Shown: positions 6,885 through 15,380 of the stretch, piece after piece | How the letters are laid out: every line of letters starts with the position of its first letter | Numbering within the stretch: position 1 is the first letter of the stretch | Source of the DNA: Streptomyces klenkii | Lineage (GTDB): Bacteria; Actinomycetota; Actinomycetes; Streptomycetales; Streptomycetaceae | Length of the DNA stretch: 64,000 nt | Assembly: GCF_003626645.1 (NCBI RefSeq) | Contig: NZ_RBAM01000008.1 | Location: 1-64,000 of the forward strand | Direction of reading: 5' to 3' | Made by a program: the position numbers and the translations under genes | Notes under the pieces: model-generated | What the model was told of the DNA's origin: nothing | The model's input: the letters and a program-made list of their open reading frames with translations, nothing else | The model's database searches: none

Positions 6885-8564
6885 GTGGAGCGAGAGCGAG
6901 ACGCCCTCATCGCGCAGGCCAGGACCTGGCTCGCCGAGGACCCCGACCCCGACACCCGCGAGGAGCTCGCCCGGCTCATCGACGACGGGGACACCGCCGA
7001 ACTCGCCGCCCGCTTCGCCGGCACCCTCCAGTTCGGCACCGCCGGCCTCCGCGGCGAACTCGGCGCCGGCCCCATGCGCATGAACCGCTCGGTCGTCATC
7101 CGCGCCGCCGCCGGCCTCGCCGCGTACCTGAAGAACCAGGGCCACGCCGGCGGCACGGTCGTCATCGGCTACGACGCCCGTTACAAGAGCGCCGACTTCG
7201 CCCAGGACACCGCCGCCGTCATGGTCGGCGCCGGCCTGAAGGCCGCCGTCCTGCCCAAGCCGCTCCCCACCCCCGTCCTCGCCTTCGCGATCCGCCACCT
7301 CGGCGCCGTCGCCGGCATCGAGGTCACGGCGAGCCACAACCCGCCCCGTGACAACGGCTACAAGGTCTACCTGGGCGACGGTTCCCAGATCGTGCCGCCG
7401 GCCGACGCCGAGATCGCCGCCGAGATCGCCGCGATCAAGAGCCTGGACGACGTCCCGCGCCCCTCCGCCGGCTGGGAGACCCTCCGCTACGAGGACGTCG
7501 TCGGCGCCTACCTGGAGCGCACGGACGCCGTCCTGACCGGCGGCTCCGCCCGCGACGTCCGCGTCGTCTACACGCCCATGCACGGCGTCGGCCGCGACGT
7601 CCTGGCGGCCGCCTTCGAGCGCGCCGGCTTCCCCGCCCCGACGGTGGTCGCCGCCCAGGCCGAGCCGGACCCGGACTTCCCGACCGTGGTGTTCCCCAAC
7701 CCGGAGGAGCCGGGCGCCATGGACCTGGCGTTCGCCACGGCCCGCGAGGCGCAGCCGGACATCATCATCGCGAACGACCCGGACGCGGACCGCTGCGCCG
7801 TCGCCGTCCCCGACCCGGACAGCGCCGAGGGCTGGCGCATGCTCCGCGGCGACGAGGTCGGCGCGCTGCTCGCCACGCACCTGGTGCACAAGAACGCCCG
7901 CGGCACGTTCACGACGACGATCGTCTCGTCCTCGCTGCTCTCCCGCATCGCCGCCGCGAGCACCGGCACGCCGTACACGGAGACCCTGACCGGCTTCAAG
8001 TGGCTGGCCCGCGTCGACGGCCTGCGCTACGCCTACGAGGAGGCGCTCGGCTACTGCGTCGACCCCGAGGGCGTCCGCGACAAGGACGGCATCACCGCGG
8101 CCCTGCTGGTCGCCGAGCTGGCGGCGGAGCTCAAGGAGTCCGGCCGCACGCTCAGCGACCTCCTGGACGACCTGGCGGTCGAGCACGGCCTGCACGCCAC
8201 GGACCAGCTGTCGGTGCGCGTCCAGGACCTGTCGCTGATCGCGGACGCGATGCGGAGGCTGCGCGAGCAGCCGCCGGCGGTCCTGGCGGGCCTGCACGTG
8301 ACGTCGGCGGAGGACCTGGCCAAGGGCACGGAGTCCCTGCCGCCGACGGACGGGCTGCGCTACCACCTCGCCGGTGACGCCTCCGGGACGGTCTCCGCGG
8401 CGCGGGTGATCGTCCGCCCGAGCGGCACGGAGCCGAAGATCAAGTGCTACCTGGAGGTAGTGATCCCCGTGGCGGACGCGGCGGCGCTCTCGGGCGCGCG
8501 CGCCAAGGCGACGGAGGTCCTGACCGCGATCAAGGCGGACCTGTCGCGGGCAGCGGGCATCTGA
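6885..8564 (+). CDS. PGM2-like phospho-sugar mutase, probable phosphopentomutase role
   Basis: 559 residues of the alpha-D-phosphohexomutase superfamily. All four active-site elements are present: phosphoserine loop TASHNPP (about residues 149-155), metal loop NDPDADR, sugar-specificity loop YCVDPEGVRDKDG, and phosphate-binding RPSGTEPKIK near the C terminus. The long N-terminal helix region and length match the PGM2/PgcA group, in which phosphopentomutases occur, better than short GlmM/ManB enzymes. Lying between deoD and deoC, with no classical deoB in view, it probably interconverts (deoxy)ribose-1- and 5-phosphate; phosphomannomutase activity is the usual alternative annotation. GTG start after a GGAGGAG ribosome site. 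Confidence 0.9.
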   Translation: MERERDALIAQARTWLAEDPDPDTREELARLIDDGDTAELAARFAGTLQFGTAGLRGELGAGPMRMNRSVVIRAAAGLAAYLKNQGHAGGTVVIGYDARYKSADFAQDTAAVMVGAGLKAAVLPKPLPTPVLAFAIRHLGAVAGIEVTASHNPPRDNGYKVYLGDGSQIVPPADAEIAAEIAAIKSLDDVPRPSAGWETLRYEDVVGAYLERTDAVLTGGSARDVRVVYTPMHGVGRDVLAAAFERAGFPAPTVVAAQAEPDPDFPTVVFPNPEEPGAMDLAFATAREAQPDIIIANDPDADRCAVAVPDPDSAEGWRMLRGDEVGALLATHLVHKNARGTFTTTIVSSSLLSRIAAASTGTPYTETLTGFKWLARVDGLRYAYEEALGYCVDPEGVRDKDGITAALLVAELAAELKESGRTLSDLLDDLAVEHGLHATDQLSVRVQDLSLIADAMRRLREQPPAVLAGLHVTSAEDLAKGTESLPPTDGLRYHLAGDASGTVSAARVIVRPSGTEPKIKCYLEVVIPVADAAALSGARAKATEVLTAIKADLSRAAGI

Positions 8565-8588
8565 TCCGGGGCTATGCCCCACACACGT

Positions 8589-8618
8589 CGGACGGGCTGA
8601 AGAAATTCAGCCCGTCCG
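8589..8618. terminator. Terminator hairpin after the phosphomutase gene
   Basis: A perfect 13-bp stem (8589-8601 with 8606-8618) carries a GAAA tetraloop. It lies between the convergent mutase and PH-domain genes, so it probably works in both directions. A sequence-related hairpin occurs between cdd and deoA. Confidence 0.85.
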
Positions 8619-8639
8619 GCAAAGGATGCAAGTCGACCG

Positions 8640-9200
8640 TCAGCCGACAACCAACAACACAACGAACAACACCAACCCCACCCCGGCGGGCGCCAGCACC
8701 TCGTACGCCCACCGCACCCCCACATCCCCCTTCGCGTCCTCCCGCGAAGCGCCCCGCTCGGCGAGCTCCTGGAGCTCCGCGACGGTCTGGTCGGCGGGAG
8801 CCGCCTCCCCGCCGCCCCGCGCGGCCTTCTTCCGCTTCCGCAGGGACACCGGGACGGCCCACAGCTGGTACGTGGAGCCCCCGGCCAGCACCTCGCTCGA
8901 ATACCCGGCCCGTACGGCGTCCACCGACGCCCACGGCAGCGTGATCGTCCGGAACGGGTTCCGCACCAGCAGCCGCGAGGCCCCGGCGAAGACGGCCGGC
9001 CGCAGGGTGAAGGCGATGATCAGCGGTGCGACGCACAGCAGGCCGGCCAGGGCCAGCCAGGGCGTACTGCCCTCGCCGCGGGCCACGGCGTCGCCGCCCA
9101 GCCAGCCGGCGAGGGCGAGGAGCAGCACGCCGCCGGCGATGCCGGCGGGCGAGCGGTAGCGCCTGTCGGCGTATTCCTGTTCGGGGCTAGGGCTCGTCAT
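8640..9200 (-). CDS. PH-domain membrane protein
   Basis: 186 residues. Two hydrophobic segments near the N terminus (AGGVLLLALAGWLG and WLALAGLLCVAPLIIAF) precede a bacterial PH-like domain with RNPFRTITLPWASVDAVRAG. A C-terminal transmembrane segment (VGLVLFVVLLVVG) ends the protein. This is the common actinobacterial 'PH domain-containing protein' and has no known function. The ATG at 9200 is preceded by CACAAT (9208-9213) with a 7-nt gap, again leaderless-like. Confidence 0.82.
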   Translation of the reverse strand: MTSPSPEQEYADRRYRSPAGIAGGVLLLALAGWLGGDAVARGEGSTPWLALAGLLCVAPLIIAFTLRPAVFAGASRLLVRNPFRTITLPWASVDAVRAGYSSEVLAGGSTYQLWAVPVSLRKRKKAARGGGEAAPADQTVAELQELAERGASREDAKGDVGVRWAYEVLAPAGVGLVLFVVLLVVG

Positions 9201-9290
9201 GGGGCAGATTGTGCCGTACGCCTCCCGCGGGGGTGCCGGAGTAGGTCCCCGGCCGAGACGGGCCCGAGGGCCGTCGCGGCAGAAGGAGCA

Positions 9291-9387
9291 CACGCAGCAC
9301 CCCGCAGCACCCCGCAGCACCCCGCAGCACCCCGCAGCACCCCGCAGCACCCCGCAGCACCCCGCAGCACCCCGCAGCATCCCGCAG
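9291..9387 (+). repeat. 10-bp tandem repeat (CAGCACCCCG type) upstream of deoC
   Basis: About nine and a half copies of a decamer, CCCGCAGCAC, run from 9291 to 9387. Seven are identical; the first and last copies vary. The period is close to one DNA turn. The array ends about 36 bp before the deoC operator. It could be a variable-number repeat or alter promoter topology. Confidence 0.85.
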
Positions 9388-9422
9388 GAGAACCGGTTCA
9401 CACAGGGAGGGGTGTACACACG

Positions 9423-9447
9423 CTACGCGCGTAGATATGCTCATCTG
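9423..9447 (+). promoter_or_regulatory. deoC promoter with CTACGCGCGTAG operator
   Basis: The palindrome CTACGCGCGTAG (9423-9434) directly abuts a -10 box TATGCT (9436-9441), which ends 6 nt before the GTG at 9448. A bound protein would cover the promoter spacer. The spacing also decides the start codon and implies a leaderless mRNA. Confidence 0.78.
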
Positions 9448-10437
9448 GTGACCATGCCCACCACAGTTCCCGCACACGGCAACGACGCCGCGGGGCGGCT
9501 GAAGGAGCTGGCGGACGCCACCGCCTCCGACAGTGCGCTGCGCCGCTTCCTGCACGGACTCCCGGGGGTCGACGCGGTCGGGCTGGAGGCCCGCGCCGCC
9601 TCGCTCGGCACCCGCTCGATCAAGACCACGGCGAAGGCGTACGCCATCGACCTGGCGATCTCGATGATCGACCTCACGACGCTCGAGGGTGCCGACACCC
9701 CGGGCAAGGTCCGGGCCCTGGCCGCCAAGGCCGCCAACCCCGACCCGACCGACCGGACGACGCCGCGCACCGCCGCCGTCTGCGTCTACCCCGACATGGT
9801 GGCGACGGCCAAGGCCGTCCTCGCCGGCACGGACGTGAAGGTCGCCTCCGTCGCCACCGCGTTCCCGGCCGGCCGCGCCGCGCTGCCGGTCAAGCTCGCG
9901 GACACGCGCGATGCGATCGAGGCCGGTGCCGACGAGATCGACATGGTCATCGACCGCGGCGCCTTCCTCGCGGGCCGCTACATGGACGTCCTGGAAGAGA
10001 TCCGCGCCGTCAAGGCCGAGTGCGGCGACAAGGCCCGCCTCAAGGTGATCTTCGAGACGGGCGAGCTGTCGACGTACGACAACATCCGCCGCGCGTCCTG
10101 GATCGGCATGCTCGCGGGCGCCGACTTCATCAAGACCTCGACCGGCAAGGTCGCGGTCAACGCCACTCCGGCGAACACCCTGCTGATGCTGGAGGCCGTG
10201 CGGGACTTCCGCGCGCTGACCGGCGTCCAGGTCGGCGTGAAGCCGGCCGGCGGCATCCGCACCACCAAGGACGCGATCAAGTTCCTGGTCCTGGTCAACG
10301 AGACCGTGGGCGAGGACTGGCTGGACAACACCTGGTTCCGCTTCGGCGCCTCCAGCCTCCTCAACGACCTGCTGATGCAGCGGCAGAAGCTGAGCACCGG
10401 GCGTTACTCCGGTCCCGACTACGTGACGGTGGACTGA
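9448..10437 (+). CDS. deoC: Deoxyribose-phosphate aldolase
   Basis: 329 residues, the longer actinobacterial form of class I DERA. It cleaves 2-deoxyribose-5-phosphate to glyceraldehyde-3-phosphate and acetaldehyde. The Schiff-base lysine lies in VGVKPAGGIR, and the other conserved segments are ATAFPAGR, GADEIDMVID and IFETGELSTYDNI. The GTG at 9448 fits the -10 spacing; an ATG lies two codons later. The next gene starts 5 nt after the stop, so it forms an operon with the aldehyde dehydrogenases, which could oxidise the acetaldehyde. Confidence 0.95.
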   Translation: MTMPTTVPAHGNDAAGRLKELADATASDSALRRFLHGLPGVDAVGLEARAASLGTRSIKTTAKAYAIDLAISMIDLTTLEGADTPGKVRALAAKAANPDPTDRTTPRTAAVCVYPDMVATAKAVLAGTDVKVASVATAFPAGRAALPVKLADTRDAIEAGADEIDMVIDRGAFLAGRYMDVLEEIRAVKAECGDKARLKVIFETGELSTYDNIRRASWIGMLAGADFIKTSTGKVAVNATPANTLLMLEAVRDFRALTGVQVGVKPAGGIRTTKDAIKFLVLVNETVGEDWLDNTWFRFGASSLLNDLLMQRQKLSTGRYSGPDYVTVD

Positions 10438-10442
10438 CCGAC

Positions 10443-11894
10443 ATGGCAGACATGGCATCCCCCAAGGCATTCGCCTACGCACCCGCACCCGAGTCGCGCG
10501 CGGTCGTCGACATCGCCCCGTCCTACGGCCTGTTCATCGACGGCGAGTTCGCCGAGGCGACCGGCGGCAAGGTCTTCAAGACGATCAGCCCCTCCACCGA
10601 GGAGGTGCTCTCCGAGGTCGCCCAGGGCTCCGCCGAGGACGTGGACCGCGCGGTGAAGGCCGCCCGCAAGGCCTTCGAGAAGTGGTCGGCGCTGCCGGGC
10701 GCCGAGCGCGCCAAGTACCTGTTCCGGATCGCCCGGATCATCCAGGAGCGCAGCCGCGAGCTCGCCGTCCTGGAGACCCTGGACAACGGCAAGCCGATCA
10801 AGGAGACCCGCGACGCGGACCTCCCGCTGGTCGCCGCGCACTTCTTCTACTACGCGGGCTGGGCCGACAAGCTCGACCACGCGGGCTACGGCGCGAACCC
10901 CCGCCCGCTGGGCGTCGCGGGCCAGGTCATCCCGTGGAACTTCCCGCTGCTGATGCTGGCATGGAAGATCGCCCCGGCGCTCGCCACGGGCAACACGGTC
11001 GTCCTGAAGCCGGCCGAGACGACCCCGCTGTCGGCGCTGTTCTTCGCGGACATCTGCCGCCAGGCGGGCCTGCCCAAGGGCGTCGTCAACATCGTCACCG
11101 GCGACGGCACCACGGGCGCCGCGCTCGTCGCGCACGAGGGCGTCAACAAGGTCGCGTTCACCGGCTCCACGGCGGTCGGCAAGGCCATCGCCCGTACGGT
11201 CGCGGGCACGGACAAGAAGCTCACGCTGGAGCTGGGCGGCAAGGGCGCCAACATCGTCTTCGACGACGCGCCGATCGACCAGGCCGTCGAGGGCATCGTC
11301 AACGGCATCTTCTTCAACCAGGGCCAGGTCTGCTGCGCGGGCTCGCGCCTGCTGGTCCAGGAGTCGATCCAGGACGAGCTGCTGGACGCCCTCAAGCGCC
11401 GCCTGTCCACGCTGCGCCTCGGCGACCCGCTGGACAAGAACACCGACATCGGTGCGATCAACTCCGCCGAGCAGCTGGCCCGGATCACCGAGCTGGCCGA
11501 CAGCGGCGAGGCCGAGGGCGCCGAGCGCTGGGCCCCGGCGTGCGACCTGCCGGAGAACGGCTTCTGGTTCCGCCCGACGCTGTTCACGGGCGTCACCCAG
11601 GCCCACCGGATCGCCCGCGAGGAGATCTTCGGCCCGGTCCTGTCGGTGCTGTCGTTCCGCACCCCGGGCGAGGCGGTCGCCAAGGCGAACAACTCGCAGT
11701 ACGGCCTCTCCGCCGGCATCTGGACGGAGAAGGGCTCGCGCATGCTGGCCGTCGCGAGCAAGCTGCGCGCGGGTGTCATCTGGGCCAACACGTTCAACAA
11801 GTTCGACCCGACGTCGCCGTTCGGCGGCTTCAAGGAGTCGGGATTCGGCCGCGAGGGCGGCCGCCACGGCCTGGAGGCGTACCTCGATGTCTGA
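10443..11894 (+). CDS. Aldehyde dehydrogenase
   Basis: 483 residues of the NAD(P)-dependent ALDH superfamily. The Rossmann segment VIPWNFPLLMLAWKIAPALATGN, catalytic glutamate motif LELGGKGANIVF and nucleophile region FNQGQVCCAGSR are intact. The substrate is probably the acetaldehyde released by deoC, judging from operon position. It lacks the usual extended C-terminal oligomerisation tail and overlaps the next ALDH-like gene by 8 nt. Together the pair looks like a split ALDH16-type protein. Confidence 0.93.
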   Translation: MADMASPKAFAYAPAPESRAVVDIAPSYGLFIDGEFAEATGGKVFKTISPSTEEVLSEVAQGSAEDVDRAVKAARKAFEKWSALPGAERAKYLFRIARIIQERSRELAVLETLDNGKPIKETRDADLPLVAAHFFYYAGWADKLDHAGYGANPRPLGVAGQVIPWNFPLLMLAWKIAPALATGNTVVLKPAETTPLSALFFADICRQAGLPKGVVNIVTGDGTTGAALVAHEGVNKVAFTGSTAVGKAIARTVAGTDKKLTLELGGKGANIVFDDAPIDQAVEGIVNGIFFNQGQVCCAGSRLLVQESIQDELLDALKRRLSTLRLGDPLDKNTDIGAINSAEQLARITELADSGEAEGAERWAPACDLPENGFWFRPTLFTGVTQAHRIAREEIFGPVLSVLSFRTPGEAVAKANNSQYGLSAGIWTEKGSRMLAVASKLRAGVIWANTFNKFDPTSPFGGFKESGFGREGGRHGLEAYLDV

Positions 11895-12771
11895 TCGGCT
11901 CAGTGTCTTCAAGACCTACAAGCTGTTCGTCGGGGGCAAGTTCCCCCGGTCCGAGAGCGGGCGGGTGTACGAGGTGACCGACTCCAAGGGCAACTGGCTG
12001 GCCAACGCCCCGCTGTCCTCGCGCAAGGACGCCCGTGACGCGGTCGTCGCGGCCCGCAAGGCCGTCGGCGGCTGGTCCGGCGCCACCGCGTACAACCGCG
12101 GCCAGGTCCTCTACCGCGTCGCCGAGATGCTGGAGGGCCGCCGCGACCAGTTCGTGGCGGAGGTCGCCGAGGCCGAGGGCCTGACGAAGGCGAAGGCCGT
12201 GGCCCAGGTGGACGCCGCGATCGACCGCTGGGTCTGGTACGCGGGCTGGACCGACAAGATCGGCCAGATCACCGGTGGGACGAACCCGGTGGCGGGCCCG
12301 TTCTTCAACGTCTCCTCCACCGAGCCGACCGGCGTCGTCGCCGTGCTCGCCCCGCAGGAGTCGTCGTTCCTCGGCCTGGTGTCGGTGATCGCCCCGGCGA
12401 TCGCCACCGGCAACACCGTGGTCGTGGTGGCCTCGGAGAAGGCCCCGCTGCCCGCCCTGTCGCTGGGCGAGGTGCTGGCCACCTCCGACGTCCCGGGCGG
12501 CGTCGTGAACGTCCTGTCGGGCCGTACGGCGGAGATCGCTCCGTCGCTGGCCGCGCACCAGGACGTCAACGCGATCGACCTCGCGGGCGCGGACGCCGGG
12601 CTGGCGAAGGAGCTGGAGATCGCCGCGGCGGACAACCTGAAGCGCGTGCTGCGTCCACAGGCTGTGGACTGGGCCGCGGCGCCCGGCACGGACCGCATGA
12701 CGGCGTTCCTGGAGACGCGCACGGTCTGGCACCCCACGGGGTCGCTGGGCGCGGGCGGTTCGTCGTACTGA
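11887..12771 (+). CDS. Truncated aldehyde dehydrogenase-like protein without catalytic cysteine
   Basis: 294 residues. It aligns with the N-terminal NAD-binding part of ALDH (YKLFVGGKFPRSESG, APAIATGNTVVVVAS, GEVLATSDVPGGVVNVLSG) but stops before a normal catalytic domain and contains no cysteine at all. It cannot be a classical dehydrogenase by itself. The ATG at 11887 lies inside the last codons of the preceding ALDH gene, implying translational coupling. In ALDH16 proteins a complete ALDH domain is followed by a truncated pseudo-ALDH domain; the two genes here total 777 residues, close to that architecture. A structural partner role is inferred. Confidence 0.88.
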   Translation: MSDRLSVFKTYKLFVGGKFPRSESGRVYEVTDSKGNWLANAPLSSRKDARDAVVAARKAVGGWSGATAYNRGQVLYRVAEMLEGRRDQFVAEVAEAEGLTKAKAVAQVDAAIDRWVWYAGWTDKIGQITGGTNPVAGPFFNVSSTEPTGVVAVLAPQESSFLGLVSVIAPAIATGNTVVVVASEKAPLPALSLGEVLATSDVPGGVVNVLSGRTAEIAPSLAAHQDVNAIDLAGADAGLAKELEIAAADNLKRVLRPQAVDWAAAPGTDRMTAFLETRTVWHPTGSLGAGGSSY

Positions 12772-12802
12772 CCTCGTACTGAGGCCGACCCTGCTGTAGA
12801 CA

Positions 12803-12846
12803 TGCCGGAGGCCGGAGCGGATGGTGATCCGCTCCGGCCTCCGGCA
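12803..12846. terminator. Terminator hairpin after the ALDH pair
   Basis: A perfect 20-bp stem (12803-12822 with 12827-12846) has a GGTG loop. It lies between convergent genes and probably terminates both. Confidence 0.88.
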
Positions 12847-12855
12847 CGTCCGGGC

Positions 12856-13326
12856 TCAGTGCCCCTTGGGCGGCACCGCGGGCCGCCCGGTCGGCAGCAG
12901 CGACGTCAGGTTCCCCGCCACCGGCAGGTCCGTCAGGCTGCCGCCCTTGGAGATCGGCTGCGTGGCGGGCTTGGTGGTGAGCGGCTGCATGGAACCCACC
13001 TTCGTCCCCACCGTGTTGTCGAACGGGTCGACAGGCGTGCCGGCCAGCGGGTTGGTCCGCAGGGTCTTGACCGTGTCGAAGATCCCCTCCGCTCCCGCCT
13101 CCAGGCCCTTGTCGGCCCCCTCGATGGCGGCGGGGATGTTGGTGTCGCCGAACTGGGCACGGGCCACGCCGGTGCCCATGCCGGTGTCGGCGCTCGCGGA
13201 GGCCGCGCCGCCCGCCGCGAAGGCCGCACCCGCCGATACCGTCAGCCCCACGCGCAGCAGCATCCGGCGCCGGAGCGCTCTCGACGCCTTGCTGGCGGAG
13301 TGTGCGTGTCGTGCGTGCGAGGCCAT
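12856..13326 (-). CDS. Small secreted protein of unknown function
   Basis: 156 residues. A basic N terminus (SKASRALRRR), a hydrophobic core (MLLRVGLTVSAGAAFAAGGAA) and an ASA-type cleavage site form a Sec signal peptide. The mature part is Thr/Pro/Gly-rich and ends in a pattern LTDLPVAGNLTSLLP. No enzymatic motif is visible. A similar small secreted protein with a GLPLGSLPISG ending lies at 19348-19806. The start at 13326 is the best fit for the signal peptide; a GTG two codons upstream is possible. Confidence 0.75.
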   Translation of the reverse strand: MASHARHAHSASKASRALRRRMLLRVGLTVSAGAAFAAGGAASASADTGMGTGVARAQFGDTNIPAAIEGADKGLEAGAEGIFDTVKTLRTNPLAGTPVDPFDNTVGTKVGSMQPLTTKPATQPISKGGSLTDLPVAGNLTSLLPTGRPAVPPKGH

Positions 13327-13496
13327 GGCCACCTGCCGGGGTCGTGAGGAGCGAAACGGAAGACGCGAACGAAAGACGCGAACGGAAGAGAAGAAGCGAG
13401 CGGACGACAACGCAGAGTATGCGAGCGGTGACACTGAGCGCACCATGCGACCCGGGGGGATCCCCCATGCGGAGCAATGCCTCACACTGGTGTCCC

Positions 13497-14123
13497 GTGA
13501 CTCCCCACTTGAGCCCCGCGCGCGTCATCCTGCTGACCGGTCCGTCCGGTTCCGGAAAGTCGTCCCTCGCCGCCCGTACCGGGCTGCCCGTCCTCAACCT
13601 GGACGACTTCTACAAGGAGGCCGTGGACCCGACGCTGCCGCTCCTCGCGGACGGCTCGGGCCCGGACTGGGACTCCCCGCTCTCGTGGAACGCCGACGCC
13701 GCCGTCGCGGCCATCGAGGCGCTGTGCCGTGCCTCGCGCACGGAGGTGCCGCTGTACTCGATAGCCTCCAGCTCGATCACGGGCACGAGCGTCCTGGACA
13801 TCGGGCGGACGCCGCTGTTCATAGCGGAGGGCATCTTCGCCGCCGACATCATCGACCGCTGCCGCGACCTGGGCGTGCTGGCCGACGCCCTGTGCCTGCG
13901 CGGCCGCCCCGCGACCACCTTCCGCCGCCGCCTGGCGCGCGACCTGCGCGAGGCCCGCAAGCCCATGCCGTACCTGGTCCGGCGCGGCCTGCGGCTGATG
14001 CGCGCCGAGCGCGGCATCGTGGCCCGGCAGACGGCGCTGGGCGCGTACGCGTGCGGCAAGGAGACGGCCATGGGCCGGATAGCCGCGGCCGCGGCGGGCC
14101 GCCGCGAGAGCGTACGGATCTGA
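13497..14123 (+). CDS. P-loop kinase, uridine-kinase-like
   Basis: About 208 residues. A Walker A motif, LLTGPSGSGKSSLAAR, lies near the N terminus. It is followed by LNLDDFYKEAVDPTLP, the uridine/pantothenate-kinase-type substrate loop, and by an arginine-rich lid (RRRLARDLREARKP). Members of the uridine kinase/phosphoribulokinase fold phosphorylate nucleosides or small hydroxylated substrates. A nucleoside substrate would suit this neighbourhood but is not proven. The GTG at 13497 begins the conserved N terminus; an ATG at 13467 is an alternative. Confidence 0.82.
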   Translation: MTPHLSPARVILLTGPSGSGKSSLAARTGLPVLNLDDFYKEAVDPTLPLLADGSGPDWDSPLSWNADAAVAAIEALCRASRTEVPLYSIASSSITGTSVLDIGRTPLFIAEGIFAADIIDRCRDLGVLADALCLRGRPATTFRRRLARDLREARKPMPYLVRRGLRLMRAERGIVARQTALGAYACGKETAMGRIAAAAAGRRESVRI

Positions 14124-14267
14124 CCGTACGAGTACGAAGCCACCGCCTCGTCATCACCGTGCGCGCCGCCTGACCGGGACTCCGGAAGCGGGCGGTGGCG
14201 CACGGAAGCGCGCCGGGGCGCTCGGCCCCGTCGCGGAAGACGCGCGGAAGAAGCACGCGGACGCGCA

Positions 14268-14309
14268 GAAGCGGGTCAGGACAGGCCCCCCGGCTGTCCG
14301 ACCCGCTTC
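14268..14309. terminator. Terminator hairpin between the kinase gene and sigQ
   Basis: Bases 14268-14284 pair with 14294-14309 over 16 bp with a single bulged A. A second, weaker dyad (GGCCCTG with CAGGGCC, 14320-14360) follows on the sigQ side. The whole 14124-14386 spacer separates convergent genes and contains no gene. Confidence 0.75.
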
Positions 14310-14386
14310 CGCCCCCCATGGCCCTGTCCGCGCTCCCCCGAGCGCCCCCCGTTCAGGGCCCATCGTCGTCCGTTCGTCCGGCGGCC

Positions 14387-15166
14387 TCAGGCGACCAGTT
14401 CGCCGAAGGACTCCAGCTGGTCCCGGCCGGAGCCGATGACCTCGTCGTCGCGCAGGCGGCGCAGCGAGCGCCAGATGCTGCTCTTGACCGTGCCGACGCT
14501 GATGTCCAGGATCTCGGCGATCTCCGGGTCCGTGCGGCCCTCGTAGTAGCGCAGGACGAGCATCGTGCGCTGGAGCTCGGGCAGCCGGGCCAGCGCCTGC
14601 CAGAGGACGGCGCGCAGCTCGGTGCCGCGCATCGCGTCGCTCTCGCCGGGCATCTCCGGCAGTTCCTCGGTCGGGTACTCGTTCAGCTTGCGCCGGCGCC
14701 AGGCGCTGATGTGCAGGTTGGTCATCGTGCGGCGCAGGTAGCCGCCGACGGCCGCCTTGTCCGTGATCCGGTCCCAGGCGCGGTAGGTGGAGAACAGCGC
14801 GCTCTGGAGCAGGTCCTCCGCCTCGTGCCGGTCGCCGGTCAGGTGGTAGGCGGTCGCGTACAGGGAGGCGCGGCGCTCCTGGACGTAGGCGGTGAACGCC
14901 GCTTCGGCGGACTCGGCCTGCGTCCGGGACGCCGCCGTGACGTCCCCCGTCTTCTCCCCCAGGGCCTCCGGAGCCGCCCCCGCAGCTCCCTTGGCCTGCC
15001 CGTACGTGACCGCGTCGATCGCCACCATGTACGGCGGCCGGACGCGTCCGGTGCCGCGGGCGCACCCCCGCCCGCCCACGGCACCGGACTTCTCCGGGCC
15101 CCGCCCGGCGTCGTGCAGGCGCGTGCGAATGACTGCGCTGGTCGTGGTGCTGTGCAGTGTGTTCAT
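14387..15166 (-). CDS. sigQ: ECF-type RNA polymerase sigma factor SigQ
   Basis: 259 residues. A long N-terminal region precedes sigma region 2 (AYHLTGDRHEAEDLLQSALFSTYRAWDRI) and region 4 (ARLPELQRTMLVLRYYEGRTDPEIAEIL, then VGTVKSSIWRSLRRL), the SigE-subfamily ECF pattern. It is divergent from afsQ1-afsQ2, exactly the sigQ-afsQ arrangement of S. coelicolor, where AfsQ1 activates sigQ under nitrogen-related conditions. The ATG at 15166 is the first sensible start, 7 kb away from any other sigma gene. A shorter start near the MVAIDAV residues is possible. Confidence 0.88.
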   Translation of the reverse strand: MNTLHSTTTSAVIRTRLHDAGRGPEKSGAVGGRGCARGTGRVRPPYMVAIDAVTYGQAKGAAGAAPEALGEKTGDVTAASRTQAESAEAAFTAYVQERRASLYATAYHLTGDRHEAEDLLQSALFSTYRAWDRITDKAAVGGYLRRTMTNLHISAWRRRKLNEYPTEELPEMPGESDAMRGTELRAVLWQALARLPELQRTMLVLRYYEGRTDPEIAEILDISVGTVKSSIWRSLRRLRDDEVIGSGRDQLESFGELVA

Positions 15167-15275
15167 CTCGCGCCCCCCGTCGGTGGAGCCAGCCTCGGTC
15201 CGATTTCCGTACCGGGCCTTGCTGCCCGATGAACAGAAGCCTGCCGGGCCAGTTTCATCGCGTTGTCCGCCGACT

Positions 15276-15291
15276 GTCACAGCCCTGCAAC
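15276..15291. promoter_or_regulatory. Candidate AfsQ1 binding site
   Basis: GTCAC-N6-GCAAC matches the reported AfsQ1 consensus GTnAC-N6-GTnAC at 7 of the 8 fixed bases. It lies in the sigQ-afsQ1 intergenic region, the expected place for autoregulation and sigQ activation. Sequence match only. Confidence 0.45.
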
Positions 15292-15380
15292 AGCCCGGCG
15301 GGGCACGGAAGACCCCGGCGGGACCCCGCGCGGAGGGCGCCGGTCGAACTACCGGGCTGTCGTAGGCCAGAATGACCACC

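Noticed and set aside
9291..9387. Possible CRISPR-like array
   Set aside because: The unit is only 10 bp, contiguous, without spacers.
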